Source of the DNA: Chthonomonadaceae bacterium
GTDB taxonomy: Bacteria > Armatimonadota > Fimbriimonadia > Fimbriimonadales > Fimbriimonadaceae
Reading direction: 5' to 3'
NCBI GenBank assembly: GCA_015709495.1
Contig: CP054189.1
Coordinates: 744,001 to 808,000 of the forward strand
Length of the DNA stretch: 64,000 bases
Below the pieces are notes generated by a model. The model was given only the letters and a program-made list of their open reading frames with translations, was not told where the DNA came from and ran no database searches. This document shows, in pieces, positions 1 to 8,275 of this stretch. The translations under genes and the position numbers were made by a program. Positions within the stretch are counted from its first letter, which is position 1, and each line of letters begins with the position of its first letter.

Positions 1-1
1 C

Positions 2-280
2 TTGGCGCCGTTCCTCTTGCTGATGGCCCCTCGAACGAAGGCAGTGCCACGATTGCTGATGCTGATGGCGAGCTGGATTCTCTTGATGAGAGTTGTCGAC
101 GTGTTCTGGATCGTCGCGCCGTTCTTCCGCAAGAACGGGGTGGAAGTGGTCTGGACCGACTTTGCAGCGTTCGGCTTCATGGGATGCCTCTGGCTGTTCG
201 TGTTCGCTCGCAGCGCCCTCCAAGGCTCCCTGATCCCCACGCACGACCCCCGCGTGAAGGAGGCTTATCACCATGCATGA
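2..280 (+). CDS. actF: C-terminal end of alternative complex III subunit ActF (partial, cut by window edge)
   Basis: Last 92 residues of a membrane protein whose start lies upstream of the window. Two hydrophobic segments are visible (about residues 18-40 and 52-70), followed by a short cytoplasmic tail ending HDPRVKEAYHHA. A tail of this type, with a conserved DPR motif, closes the ActF quinol-binding membrane subunit of alternative complex III, which passes electrons from quinol to cytochrome c. The position directly before a small membrane protein, Sco and caa3 oxidase genes is the usual place for this complex. The stop overlaps the next gene by 8 bases. Family assignment rests on the tail and the context, so another polytopic respiratory subunit is possible. 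Confidence 0.6.
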   Translation: MAPFLLLMAPRTKAVPRLLMLMASWILLMRVVDVFWIVAPFFRKNGVEVVWTDFAAFGFMGCLWLFVFARSALQGSLIPTHDPRVKEAYHHA

Positions 281-776
281 GATGGACAACGAAGCCATCA
301 ATGCGGGCACGCAGGCTGAGGACGGCTACGAAAAGCGCGACATCGAAATCGTGCCGCTGATCAAATGGACCGCGGGCTTCTTTCTTGGGACCACGCTCAC
401 GATCCTCGCGGTCGTTTACATCTTCAAGGGCGTCGAAGTGTTCTCAGGTAGCGTGGTGGAAAGCCGATCTGTGGAGGTGGAACTCCCTCCCTACCCGAAC
501 CCGATTCTGCAGTCCAACATCACGGCCAAGAAAGACATCATGCAGATGCTTCGCGAGCAGGACCATGCGCTGAACTCTTACGGTTGGGTGGACCCAGAGC
601 GCGGCGTCGCCCATATCCCGATCCAACGCGCGATGCAGATTCTCGCCACCCAAGGTATGCCCGAAATCGGGCGGCCCATGACGCGCGAGGAGGCCCGCTC
701 GGAAGAACAACCCGCCGGCGACCAGCCCCGGCCCGCGCGGCCCGCGGCCGGAGCAAGCTCAGGAACGACTCTATGA
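273..776 (+). CDS. Small single-pass membrane protein of the ACIII/cox operon
   Basis: 167 residues. The start at 273 is supported by an AAGGAGG ribosome binding site at 257-263, nine bases upstream. A charged N-terminus is followed by one membrane helix at about residues 34-55. An external domain of about 70 residues then includes the stretch LNSYGWVDPERGVAHIPIQRAM, whose SYGWVD and IPI-RAM elements recur in small proteins beside cytochrome oxidase and alternative complex III genes in many phyla. The tail is rich in Pro, Ala and Glu. No enzyme motif is visible. It overlaps the upstream gene by 8 bases and the Sco gene by 4, so it is translationally coupled. The likely role is assembly or stabilisation of the respiratory supercomplex, by context only. 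Confidence 0.85.
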   Translation: MHEMDNEAINAGTQAEDGYEKRDIEIVPLIKWTAGFFLGTTLTILAVVYIFKGVEVFSGSVVESRSVEVELPPYPNPILQSNITAKKDIMQMLREQDHALNSYGWVDPERGVAHIPIQRAMQILATQGMPEIGRPMTREEARSEEQPAGDQPRPARPAAGASSGTTL

Positions 777-1636
777 CGACACGAATCTCGCACTTCGGCT
801 GGACGCACCTCGCAGGGATCGCCCTTGTTTGCGCGCTCCCAGGGGTGCTGCTGGCCCAACGCGGCAAGACCCCGATTACGGACAAGATCGGGCTCGACCA
901 GAACCTCGGCGCGCAGGTGCCCCTCTCGGCTGAGTTCCTCGACGAGTCCGGCAAAAAGGTAGCGCTCGGCGACTACTTCAAAGAGAAACCGGTCGTTCTC
1001 GTGCCCCTTTTCTATGGCTGCAAGGGCTCCTGCCTCCTGATCCGCGACGGCGTCATCAAGATGCTGAACGCGCAGAAGAAGATCAAGCCGCGCGAGGACT
1101 TCGAGGTCGTGATTCTCAGCGTTCACCCGAAGGAGACGCCCCAAATGGCCGCCGATGCGAAGGCTTTTTGGATGGAGGTCTACAAGGAGGACGGTTTTGA
1201 GGATGGATTCCACTTCCTTTCGGGGCGTTGGGACGCAATCCAGTCGGTAACCAAGCCGGTCGGATTCCGATACGTCTACGACTTCGAAACCGACGAGCTC
1301 GCGCACCCTGCCGGAATCGTCGTTCTGACGCCGCAAGGACGCACCAGCCAGTACATTTTTGGCGTGACGTATCCGGCCAAAATCTTCATGGATTCCGTTT
1401 CGGCGGCCCAAAGCAACCAGATCGGGGAGCGAAGCGAAGAGCTTCTTTTCGGCTGCTGGAAGTACGACCCTAAGTCGGGCAAATACCGCATCGTCGTCGA
1501 GAACGTGCTCAAAGCGCTAGGCGCCGCGACGGTGTTGATCCTCGGAATCTCGATCGGGTTCCTTTCCTACAAGTACCGGACCGCCCCCGCCCAGAAGGCC
1601 GAAAACGCCGACGAAGGAGGAGAAACAGCCGAGTAG
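773..1636 (+). CDS. sco: Sco1/SenC copper chaperone for the CuA centre
   Basis: 287 residues. The chosen ATG at 773 overlaps the upstream stop as ATGA; the frame stays open further upstream, but a signal anchor begins right at this start. After the hydrophobic segment at residues 11-29 comes a thioredoxin-fold domain with the copper ligands of the Sco family: the CxxxC pair Cys83 and Cys87 (YGCKGSC) and His178 (DELAHPAG). A second hydrophobic helix near residues 253-275 anchors the C-terminus, so the protein may span the membrane twice with the copper site outside. Sco proteins deliver copper to the CuA site of cytochrome oxidase subunit II, which is the next gene. Confidence 0.95.
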   Translation: MTTRISHFGWTHLAGIALVCALPGVLLAQRGKTPITDKIGLDQNLGAQVPLSAEFLDESGKKVALGDYFKEKPVVLVPLFYGCKGSCLLIRDGVIKMLNAQKKIKPREDFEVVILSVHPKETPQMAADAKAFWMEVYKEDGFEDGFHFLSGRWDAIQSVTKPVGFRYVYDFETDELAHPAGIVVLTPQGRTSQYIFGVTYPAKIFMDSVSAAQSNQIGERSEELLFGCWKYDPKSGKYRIVVENVLKALGAATVLILGISIGFLSYKYRTAPAQKAENADEGGETAE

Positions 1637-1652
1637 CCCTCGGGTCGCTGCC

Positions 1653-2654
1653 ATGTTTAACCTTCCCATCGCCCCGGAACAAGCGTCCGAATTCGCCAAG
1701 CAGTATGACCTGCTGTTTTGGGCGACCACGGCGCTCACGGTGTTTTTCACCACGGTCGTCCTCATCATGGTCCTGGGGTTTGCGATCCGCTACCGCAAGG
1801 GCGCCAAGGTCAACCGTAAGAACGCGCCGACGTCGCACATGCTGCTCGAAGCCACCTGGACGGTGATTCCGCTCGTGCTGGGCGTGATGATGTTCTTCTG
1901 GGCCGCAAAGCTGTTCGTCGACGCGCGCGTTCCGCCGAAGGACGCGATGGACATCTACGTGATCGGAAAGCAATGGATGTGGCACATCCAGCATCCGAAC
2001 GGCGTGAGAGAGAACAACACCTTGCACGTGCCGGTCGGCAAGCCCGTGCGACTCATCATGATCTCGCAAGACGTATTGCACAGTTTCTTCATCCCTCAGT
2101 TCCGAACGAAGCAGGACGTGATCCCAGGCAGGTACACGCTTCAGTGGTTCACGGCGACGAAACCCGGCAAGTACAACCTGTTTTGCGCCGAATACTGCGG
2201 GACTCAGCACTCCGAAATGGGCGGATATGTGTATGTGATGGAACCCTCCGAATACGAAGCGTGGCTGGCGAACGAGGGAACGAAGATCGCGGCAGCGAAC
2301 CGGACTCCCGTCGCCAACGGCAAGAGGCTTTGGGATCAGTTTCGATGCGGCTCGTGCCATGGCCCCCAAGATAGCCTCGAAGCGCCTTCGCTCTTCAATT
2401 GGACCGGAACGGCGCATCCGATCGCTGACGGGTCGACGGCCAACGGGGACCTGACCTACTTCCGCGAGTCGCTCCTGGATCCCTACCGCAGACTCACTCG
2501 GGGCTATGGGAAGACGATGCCGGACTACGGCCAGCAGCTTTCAGAGGACCAGGTCTTGGAGCTCTTCGCCTATGTCCAGACGCTCGGAGCCGCTCCCGAA
2601 AAGCTCGCAGTCACGAAGTCTGAAGCGGATGCGCAAGGTGGTGAAAGTCGATGA
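1653..2654 (+). CDS. coxB: Cytochrome c oxidase subunit II with fused cytochrome c domain (caa3 type)
   Basis: 333 residues. Two N-terminal membrane helices (about 20-45 and 68-90) precede the cupredoxin domain that carries CuA. The ligand motif is [12 protein letters not shown] with Cys178, Cys182, His186 and Met189. A C-terminal class I cytochrome c domain follows, with heme motif CGSCH (Cys232, Cys235, His236) and a probable axial Met in KTMPDYG. Such a fusion marks a caa3 oxidase, in which the tethered heme c receives electrons, here probably from alternative complex III. The start has no strong ribosome binding site. The stop overlaps coxA as ATGA. Confidence 0.97.
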   Translation: MFNLPIAPEQASEFAKQYDLLFWATTALTVFFTTVVLIMVLGFAIRYRKGAKVNRKNAPTSHMLLEATWTVIPLVLGVMMFFWAAKLFVDARVPPKDAMDIYVIGKQWMWHIQHPNGVRENNTLHVPVGKPVRLIMISQDVLHSFFIPQFRTKQDVIPGRYTLQWFTATKPGKYNLFCAEYCGTQHSEMGGYVYVMEPSEYEAWLANEGTKIAAANRTPVANGKRLWDQFRCGSCHGPQDSLEAPSLFNWTGTAHPIADGSTANGDLTYFRESLLDPYRRLTRGYGKTMPDYGQQLSEDQVLELFAYVQTLGAAPEKLAVTKSEADAQGGESR

Positions 2655-4345
2655 GCACGGTTTCTACGCAACACGGCGCGGCTGAACCCGCCGCCCCTCA
2701 GACCAACTACCTGACCAACGGCAACACGATCGCATCGTGGCTCCTCACGACCGACCACAAGCGAATCGCCCTGCTGTACCTCGTTTCGATCACCGTGTTT
2801 TTCACGGTCGGCGCGTGGGCGGCTTCGATGATCCGCCTCGAACTGATGGTGCCGAAGGGCACACTGATGGAGAACGACACCTACAACAAGATTTTCACCA
2901 TGCACGGCGTGGTGATGGTGTTCTTCTTCCTCATCCCGATGATCCCGGCCACGCTGGGGAACTTCCTGATCCCCATGATGATCGGCGCGCGCGATCTCGC
3001 GTTTCCCCGACTCAATCTGCTGAGTTGGTACGTGTACGTCGCAGCGGGCGTCCTTGCGGTCATCGCCATGCTCACCGGAGGCGTCGACACGGGCTGGACG
3101 TTCTACACGCCCTACAGCAGCATCTACAGCAACTCGCAAGTCGGCTTGACGATCGGCGCCGCGTTCCTTGCCGGGTTTTCCTCGATCTTCACGGGGATCA
3201 ATTTCATTGTTACGATCCACAAGATGCGCGCGCCGGGACTCACTTGGTTTCGGCTTCCGCTCTTCGTCTGGGGGCACTACGCAACCAGCGTCGTCATCAT
3301 CCTCGGCACCCCGGTCATCGCAATCACGCTCCTCATGCTCGCGGGAGAGAGGGTTCTCAAACTGGGGTTCTTCAGCCCCGAACTGGGCGGCGACCCCGTG
3401 CTGTTTCAGCACCTCTTCTGGTTCTATTCGCACCCCGCCGTTTACATCATGATCCTGCCCGCGTTCAGCGTGATGAGCGAGCTCATCACGTGCTTTTCTC
3501 GGCGCAAGATATTCGGCTACAGCTTCATCGCGTTCTCCTCGCTCGCCATTGGGGGGCTGGGGTTTCTGGTGTGGGGCCACCACCTCTTCGTCAGCGGCCA
3601 GTCGATGTACCAAGGGATGGTCTTCTCGATCATCTCGTTCCTCGTCGCAGTGCCTTCAGCGATCAAGATTTTCAACTGGGCTACGACCATCTACAAAGGC
3701 AGCGTCAGATTCAACACGCCGATGTTCTACGCCATCGGGTTCATGGGGCTCTTCTTGATCGGAGGCCTGACCGGGCTCTACCTCTCGTCGATGGCCACCG
3801 ACATCCACCTCCATGACACCTATTTCGTTGTGGCGCACTTCCACTATGTCATGGTGGGCGGCGCGGTGATGGCGATGCTAGGCGGGGTCCACTTCTGGTG
3901 GCCGAAGATGACCGGAAGGATGTACGCCGACAGTTGGGGCAAACTGTCCGCCACGATCATCTTTGTCGGGTTCAACCTCACCTTCTTGCCCCAATTCGTC
4001 CTGGGCTACTTGGGGATGCCCCGACGGTATCACTACTACCACTTCGCGCCCGAATTTCAGGTGTGGCACGTGATGTCGAGCGCGGGCTCTTCGATCTTGG
4101 CAGTCGGGTACGCCATGCCGCTGTTCTATTTGCTTTGGTCGCTCAAGCGCGGCCCCAAAGTCGGCCCCAATCCCTGGGCGGCGAAGGGACTCGAATGGCA
4201 GACCGCGTCGCCACCCCCAACTTTCAACTTCGAAACCACGCCGGTCGTTACCGAAGAAGCCTACGAATACGACCCCGAGGCCGACGAAGAATTGACCACG
4301 GAAGTCGAGCGGATCGCTGCCGGCGACCTTCCTCATGGGAGATAA
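2651..4345 (+). CDS. coxA: Cytochrome c oxidase subunit I
   Basis: 564 residues, about 12-13 membrane helices. It is the catalytic heme-copper subunit that reduces oxygen and pumps protons. Visible ligands are FTMHG (low-spin heme a), WFYSHPAVY (CuB His and cross-linked Tyr), the WGHHLF pair (CuB) and VVAHFHYV (heme a3 and heme a). The YSHPAV version of the helix VI motif, with Tyr-Ser and no Glu, places it in the A2 subfamily of heme-copper oxidases, as in Rhodothermus-type caa3 enzymes. The start overlaps the coxB stop by four bases. Confidence 0.98.
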   Translation: MSTVSTQHGAAEPAAPQTNYLTNGNTIASWLLTTDHKRIALLYLVSITVFFTVGAWAASMIRLELMVPKGTLMENDTYNKIFTMHGVVMVFFFLIPMIPATLGNFLIPMMIGARDLAFPRLNLLSWYVYVAAGVLAVIAMLTGGVDTGWTFYTPYSSIYSNSQVGLTIGAAFLAGFSSIFTGINFIVTIHKMRAPGLTWFRLPLFVWGHYATSVVIILGTPVIAITLLMLAGERVLKLGFFSPELGGDPVLFQHLFWFYSHPAVYIMILPAFSVMSELITCFSRRKIFGYSFIAFSSLAIGGLGFLVWGHHLFVSGQSMYQGMVFSIISFLVAVPSAIKIFNWATTIYKGSVRFNTPMFYAIGFMGLFLIGGLTGLYLSSMATDIHLHDTYFVVAHFHYVMVGGAVMAMLGGVHFWWPKMTGRMYADSWGKLSATIIFVGFNLTFLPQFVLGYLGMPRRYHYYHFAPEFQVWHVMSSAGSSILAVGYAMPLFYLLWSLKRGPKVGPNPWAAKGLEWQTASPPPTFNFETTPVVTEEAYEYDPEADEELTTEVERIAAGDLPHGR

Positions 4346-4352
4346 CGGACCT

Positions 4353-5042
4353 ATGGCAGTCGAAGCAATCGCTGAACACACCGAGCAAGGACACGCCGAC
4401 GGCGTTTTCCACCAGTTCGAATCGATCGAACAGCAGAACGAATCCTACATCGTCGGGATGTGGTCGTTCCTCGTCACGGAAGTGATGTTCTTCGGCCCGT
4501 TGTTCTTCGCCTATTTGCTCTACCGCTGGCAGTTCCAGCCCCAGTTCTACTTGGTTCACAAGGAACTCAACGTGGCGCTCGGTGGGCTCAACACGGTCAT
4601 CCTGCTGTTCAGTTCGTTTGCCGTAGCGATGGCCGTCCACTTCGCCCAAAAGAAGGCTCGGCAGAAACAGCTCCTCTGGCTGGGGCTGACTCTCGCCTGC
4701 GCCTTCGGCTTCTTGATCGTCAAGTACTTCGAGTGGGCGCATAAATTTCATGTGGGGCATGTGCCCGGCCCCGGTTTTCGGTGGGAGGCTGCGGGCGAAG
4801 CCGGCGTCGTGCCCGCGGGGATCGCCGAACTGTTCTTCTCGCTGTACTTCGGAATGACCGGCCTGCACGGCCTCCACGTCGTGATCGGCATCATCTGTAT
4901 CGGGACGCTGATGATTCTGACGGCAAGGAAAAGCAAGCTCGTCGAATCCTACATCCCGACGGAAATGGTCGGCCTGTATTGGCACTTCGTCGACCTCGTG
5001 TGGATCTTCCTCTTCCCGCTCTTTTACTTGATGCCGCAGTAA
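4353..5042 (+). CDS. coxC: Cytochrome c oxidase subunit III
   Basis: 229 residues from ATG 4353, which has a GGGAG ribosome binding site at 4337-4341. An in-frame ATG at 4335, inside the end of coxA, is the alternative and would add six residues. It is polytopic. The conserved subunit III features SYIVGMWSFLVTEVMFF near the N-terminus, GMTGLHGLHVVIG, and the final YWHFVDLVWIFLFPLFY are visible. The subunit supports stability and proton uptake by subunit I. It sits between coxA and the small subunit IV gene. Confidence 0.96.
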   Translation: MAVEAIAEHTEQGHADGVFHQFESIEQQNESYIVGMWSFLVTEVMFFGPLFFAYLLYRWQFQPQFYLVHKELNVALGGLNTVILLFSSFAVAMAVHFAQKKARQKQLLWLGLTLACAFGFLIVKYFEWAHKFHVGHVPGPGFRWEAAGEAGVVPAGIAELFFSLYFGMTGLHGLHVVIGIICIGTLMILTARKSKLVESYIPTEMVGLYWHFVDLVWIFLFPLFYLMPQ

Positions 5043-5046
5043 GACC

Positions 5047-5463
5047 ATGAGTGAACAACACCATCACATCACCCCAGTCCGTACCCTCGCGCTCAATCTC
5101 GGGGCGCTGATGGTCTTGATGGTCCTGACCGTCGTCGCGGCCATGGTGCCGCCCTTCCTGCCCAACGACGCTTGGCAAAGCGTGTTCAACAACACCGTCG
5201 CGTTGACAATCGCTTGCCTCAAGGCCACTCTAGTGATCCTGATCTTCATGGGCGTCAAGTACAGTACGCGCCTGACGCAGGTGTATGCGGTCATGGGGTT
5301 CCTGTGGGTTACCCTTCTGGGGATCACGTTCTGCGATTACCTGACGAGAGATTGGGAGCCCATTCCCGGATGGGAGTCTCCTCCGACAGGGAAGTTCACC
5401 CATGGCGAGGCGCCGGGCGACCCCAGACGCGAGGTTCCTCGGCAATACTACGGCGCCCCGTAG
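5047..5463 (+). CDS. coxD: Cytochrome c oxidase subunit IV family protein
   Basis: 138 residues with a His-rich start (MSEQHHHI) and three hydrophobic helices at about residues 16-36, 53-75 and 80-100, the layout of the prokaryotic small subunit IV (CtaF/CyoD-like) of heme-copper oxidases. It lies four bases after coxC and ends the operon. The tail contains a Trp-Glu-Pro-rich stretch. The plsC gene on the other strand ends only two bases away, so there is no room for a separate terminator. Confidence 0.88.
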   Translation: MSEQHHHITPVRTLALNLGALMVLMVLTVVAAMVPPFLPNDAWQSVFNNTVALTIACLKATLVILIFMGVKYSTRLTQVYAVMGFLWVTLLGITFCDYLTRDWEPIPGWESPPTGKFTHGEAPGDPRREVPRQYYGAP

Positions 5464-5465
5464 CC

Positions 5466-6110
5466 TCAGTCGGACTCCGGGTGGACCAGCGAGCGTAGCT
5501 GTCCCTCGACCCAAGCGATATACTCGCCAGCTTGGGCGATCTGTCCGCTCTCTATGGGTTCGCCCCAATTCACCTCGACGCCGCCAAACGCCGGCCTTGG
5601 AATCAGCTTGCCATAGGGCAGAATCCGCTCGGAGCCCACGATCCCCGCGCAGATCGACCGCACCCCCGCCATTCTCGCAATCAGAGCGACGCCGGGCTTG
5701 ATCTCCTGCAAGTCTCCATCCTCCGTGAGTTGGCCCTCAGGAAACACGCACACGCACCGTCCGTCCTTCAGAAGCTCGACGGCCATTCGGATGGCGGCAC
5801 GGTCGGGCTCTCCCCTGCGAACCGCAAAGGCGCCGAAGGATCTCATCACCCGCCCCAAGACTCGCATCTCGAACAGCTCGCTCTTCCCCATGAAATGAAT
5901 CGGCCGCCGACACGCCCACTGCACGAGTACCGGGTCGATGTCGGACCTGTGGTTGCAGAGAACCAACAGCCCGCCCTCGCGGGGCACGCGGTAGCCCCCC
6001 CGAACGCGAATGGGACCGAGAATCCACAGCAGTGGGGTGGCGAAAATGCGCGCAATCCACAGTTGCAGACCCGATACCTGACGCGGGAGATCGTTATTCT
6101 TCGCCATCAT
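5466..6110 (-). CDS. plsC: 1-acyl-sn-glycerol-3-phosphate acyltransferase family protein
   Basis: 214 residues. The acyltransferase signatures of the PlsC family are in order: NHRSDID with the catalytic His54 and Asp59 (HX4D), GKSELF near residue 76, FPEGQ at 123-127, and VGSERILPYG further on. The enzyme transfers an acyl chain to lysophosphatidic acid at the inner face of the membrane during phospholipid synthesis. The N-terminal hydrophobic stretch LWIARIFATPLLWIL may dip into the membrane. The start overlaps the end of purN by 17 bases. It is the last gene of the arsR-arsM-purN-plsC run. Exact acyl acceptor is not determined by sequence. Confidence 0.92.
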   Translation of the reverse strand: MMAKNNDLPRQVSGLQLWIARIFATPLLWILGPIRVRGGYRVPREGGLLVLCNHRSDIDPVLVQWACRRPIHFMGKSELFEMRVLGRVMRSFGAFAVRRGEPDRAAIRMAVELLKDGRCVCVFPEGQLTEDGDLQEIKPGVALIARMAGVRSICAGIVGSERILPYGKLIPRPAFGGVEVNWGEPIESGQIAQAGEYIAWVEGQLRSLVHPESD

Positions 6111-6684
6111 TCAATAACTTCTGCAACGCCTGCTTATAGGCCAAGTGCTCCAGTTCCAGGACTCGCTCCGACAAGCTTTCCGGGGTGTCTCCAGGGAGAA
6201 CCGGACACCGAAGTTGATGAACGATCTCGCCCTCGTCATAACACTCATCGACGAAGTGGACCGTACACCCCGACTCGGAATCGCCCGATTCGAGCACGGC
6301 CTCATGCACCTTCATCCCATACATGCCCTTGCCCCCATACCTGGGCAGGAGCGCCGGGTGGATGTTGAGGACCCTTTGCGGAAACCCTCGGAGCACGTCA
6401 GCGGGAAGCAGCCGCAGGTAACCGGCCAAGCAAATCCAGCCAACCTGAGCCTCACGCAGCGCCCCCAGTAATCGCTCGGCATAACCCTCGCTGCCCGGGT
6501 CCAGGATCGTTACCGGAATGCCGTGATCCCGCGCCCACTCCACGGCGGGCGTCCCGTCGCGGGGTGACACCACCACAGCCACTTCGGCAGTCAGTTCGCC
6601 TGCAAAACACGCAAGGGCAAGGGCTCGCATATTGCTGCCCCTGCCCCTGGGTCCGACGAGTATCGCAAGCCGCGCCTGCTTCAC
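6094..6684 (-). CDS. purN: Phosphoribosylglycinamide formyltransferase
   Basis: 196 residues. PurN transfers a formyl group from 10-formyltetrahydrofolate to GAR in the third step of purine synthesis. The nucleotide-binding start (VGPRGRGSNMRAL), the catalytic stretch NIHPALLPRYGG with its His, and HFVDECYDEGEIVHQ with the catalytic Asp are all present. The start is GTG at 6684, immediately after a GGGAGG stretch, so a slightly different start is possible, though no better one is visible downstream. It lies 7 bases after arsM. Confidence 0.95.
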   Translation of the reverse strand: MKQARLAILVGPRGRGSNMRALALACFAGELTAEVAVVVSPRDGTPAVEWARDHGIPVTILDPGSEGYAERLLGALREAQVGWICLAGYLRLLPADVLRGFPQRVLNIHPALLPRYGGKGMYGMKVHEAVLESGDSESGCTVHFVDECYDEGEIVHQLRCPVLPGDTPESLSERVLELEHLAYKQALQKLLNDGEE

Positions 6685-6691
6685 CTCCCTG

Positions 6692-7543
6692 TTATAGCGG
6701 ATCGGAGGGTTTGGAGGCTCGAATATACGCGCTCAGGACCGCTACGCCGGCGTCCGAAGGCGAGTCGCCCGTTTCCACGAGGTCCTCGCAACAGGTCGCG
6801 CCATCGGGAAGAACCAGTCTTCGCGTGACTTCGATGCTGATGCCGGTGAAGCCCGCTCCAGCGAGCAGGTCGGCGTATTCCTGAGGGGAAACCGCGCCGG
6901 CAATGCATCCGGCAAGGAGCTTCACGTCGTTCTTAGCCTCATTCGACAGTTCGCCCTCGACAAGCATGTCCGACACCGCAAAGCGGCCGCCCGGCCTAAG
7001 AACGCGAAACGCCTCAGCGAGGGCCTTCGGCTTGTCGCCCGAGAGGTTGATCACGCAGTTCGAGATGACGACATCGACGCTGGCGTCGGGCAACGGAATG
7101 TCCTCGAGGTGACCTTTGAGAAACTCGACGTTCGTCAGCCCCGATTCCGCCTTGTGCCTTTCCGCGAGCGCCAGCATCTCCTCGGTCATATCGAGCCCGT
7201 AAACGAACCCGTTGGGGCCGACACGCCTAGCTGAGAGCAAGACGTCGATGCCGCCCCCGCTCCCGAGGTCGAGGACCACTTCGCCCTCGGAAAGCTGGGC
7301 GAGCGCGGTCGGGTTGCCGCACCCCAGCGAGGCTTCGAGCGCGCCCTTGGGAACGATTGCGGCGTCGGAATCCGTGTAGAGCTCCGAACTGATGGGGTCG
7401 GCAGATTCGCAGCATCCGGTCGAGTTGCAGCAGGACGACGAACTGGCCCTTCTTTCGAGGAGTTTGCTCGCGGTCTTGGCGTACTCGGCCTTGACCAGTT
7501 CGCGGATCTGAGGGGGAGAATCGTGGGTCGTTGGTTCTTTCAT
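6692..7543 (-). CDS. arsM: Arsenite S-adenosylmethionine methyltransferase
   Basis: 283 residues from ATG 7543, with a GGAGG site just upstream. Class I methyltransferase fold: SAM motif DLGSGGGID at residues 92-100 and acidic motif YGLDM. The three cysteines used by ArsM to bind As(III) are in the expected places: Cys75 (GCGNP), Cys163 (SNCVINL) and Cys213 (GCIAGA). Extra Cys pairs at 38-39 and 44-45 (CCNSTGCC) may help capture metal. The enzyme methylates arsenite stepwise to volatile or less retained species in the cytoplasm. The ATG overlaps the arsR stop as ATGA, so expression follows arsenic sensing. Confidence 0.96.
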   Translation of the reverse strand: MKEPTTHDSPPQIRELVKAEYAKTASKLLERRASSSSCCNSTGCCESADPISSELYTDSDAAIVPKGALEASLGCGNPTALAQLSEGEVVLDLGSGGGIDVLLSARRVGPNGFVYGLDMTEEMLALAERHKAESGLTNVEFLKGHLEDIPLPDASVDVVISNCVINLSGDKPKALAEAFRVLRPGGRFAVSDMLVEGELSNEAKNDVKLLAGCIAGAVSPQEYADLLAGAGFTGISIEVTRRLVLPDGATCCEDLVETGDSPSDAGVAVLSAYIRASKPSDPL

Positions 7544-7926
7544 GAATTGCCTCCAGGGCAACAAGATTCCATGGCCTGAACATGAGTTTGGAAGTACTCC
7601 GCCAACCTCTTGGCTGCGTCGGCCTCGACCGAGCAGATGTGCCTTCGGCCCGCTTTCTCCATGCGAATCAGCCCAGCGTTTCTGAGCTCCTTGAGGTGGA
7701 AGCTGAGCGTCGATGGGATGCGGTCGGAGCCGAGCACGAAACAGCACACCTCGCCGACCGTCGGCTGGACGGGCCGTCCGCTCGCAGCCTGAGGAAGCTC
7801 GCACGTGGCGGAGCCGTCCTCAAGGATGCCGACGGGGCAAGCGCACCGGCACAAGAACTCGAAAATCCTCAGCCTTGTGGGCTCGCCCAGAGCCTTGAGT
7901 TGAAGAACGATGGAATCCGTCGCCAT
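7540..7926 (-). CDS. arsR: ArsR-family arsenical-responsive repressor
   Basis: 128 residues. A winged helix-turn-helix of the ArsR/SmtB type: LKALGEPTRLRIFEFL in the first helices and STLSFHLKELRNAGLI as recognition helix region. Cysteines cluster at 26, 28 and 30, at 61-62, and at the extreme C-terminus (122-123), all candidate As(III) ligands. Such repressors leave DNA on binding As(III). The gene is coupled to arsM by a four-base overlap. A perfect inverted repeat over the probable -10 box just upstream (7947-7962) is a likely autoregulatory operator. The ATG at 7926 lacks a strong ribosome binding site; the open frame runs upstream without a better start. Confidence 0.93.
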   Translation of the reverse strand: MATDSIVLQLKALGEPTRLRIFEFLCRCACPVGILEDGSATCELPQAASGRPVQPTVGEVCCFVLGSDRIPSTLSFHLKELRNAGLIRMEKAGRRHICSVEADAAKRLAEYFQTHVQAMESCCPGGNS

Positions 7927-7946
7927 GATCCCATTATGCGCGATAT

Positions 7947-7962
7947 TTCTATGATTATAGAA
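7947..7962 (-). promoter_or_regulatory. Probable ArsR operator overlapping the arsR -10 box
   Basis: Perfect inverted repeat TTCTAT-GATT-ATAGAA. On the minus strand it contains TATAAT (plus-strand 7954-7959), a consensus -10 box about 28 bases before the arsR start. No good -35 box is visible at normal spacing. ArsR repressors bind A/T-rich dyads overlapping their own promoter, so this is the natural autoregulatory site. Confidence 0.6.
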
Positions 7963-8043
7963 GTGATAGGTCGTTTGGCCGCTCTTCGGTGATGAGGCTT
8001 GGCTCTCCAATAGGTGCCCCAAAAAGCACTCCCAATTTTGCTC

Positions 8044-8072
8044 TTGACGTTTGGCGGAATGTGTTGTATAAG
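8044..8072 (+). promoter_or_regulatory. Strong sigma-70 type promoter, probably giving a leaderless transcript
   Basis: TTGACG at 8044-8049, a 17-base spacer, then TATAAG at 8067-8072. The predicted start of transcription, six to eight bases later, falls on or next to the ATG at 8080, so the mRNA would have almost no leader. It drives the secreted-protein stump at 8080 and is divergent from the arsR promoter. Confidence 0.65.
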
Positions 8073-8079
8073 TAAGGGC

Positions 8080-8227
8080 ATGAGGGGGCGTGCGCGGAAG
8101 GGGGTTTTCGGCAGGCTCGTCTCGATCGCGCTCGTCTTCAGCCTTGCCTACAGCTCGGGTTCGGCCGGGATCAACGGCGCTTTGCTGGCGGCGGCGGATT
8201 TTGCCCAAAGGGCGCTGCAATCAGGTC
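8080..8227 (+). pseudogene. 5' stump of a secreted-protein gene, cut by IS256
   Basis: From ATG 8080 the frame encodes a basic N-terminus (MRGRARKGVFGR) followed by a hydrophobic core LVSIALVFSLAYSSGSAG, a convincing Sec signal peptide, and about 20 further residues. At 8228 the left inverted repeat of the IS256-type element begins and the frame runs into the element. A large surface protein is expected here. Since Rhs repeats with no start of their own appear at 13081, this may be the original 5' end of that Rhs gene, but no overlapping sequence proves the link. Confidence 0.5.
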
Positions 8228-8248
8228 GTGTCCCAGGACGTGGTGTAG
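8228..8248 (+). repeat. Left terminal inverted repeat of the IS256-type element
   Basis: Begins GTGTCCCAG and ends CGTGGTGTAG; pairs with 9502-9522 at 19 of 21 positions. Confidence 0.85.
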
Positions 8249-8275
8249 TGGGCGCCATCCGCCTGTTCCATGATA

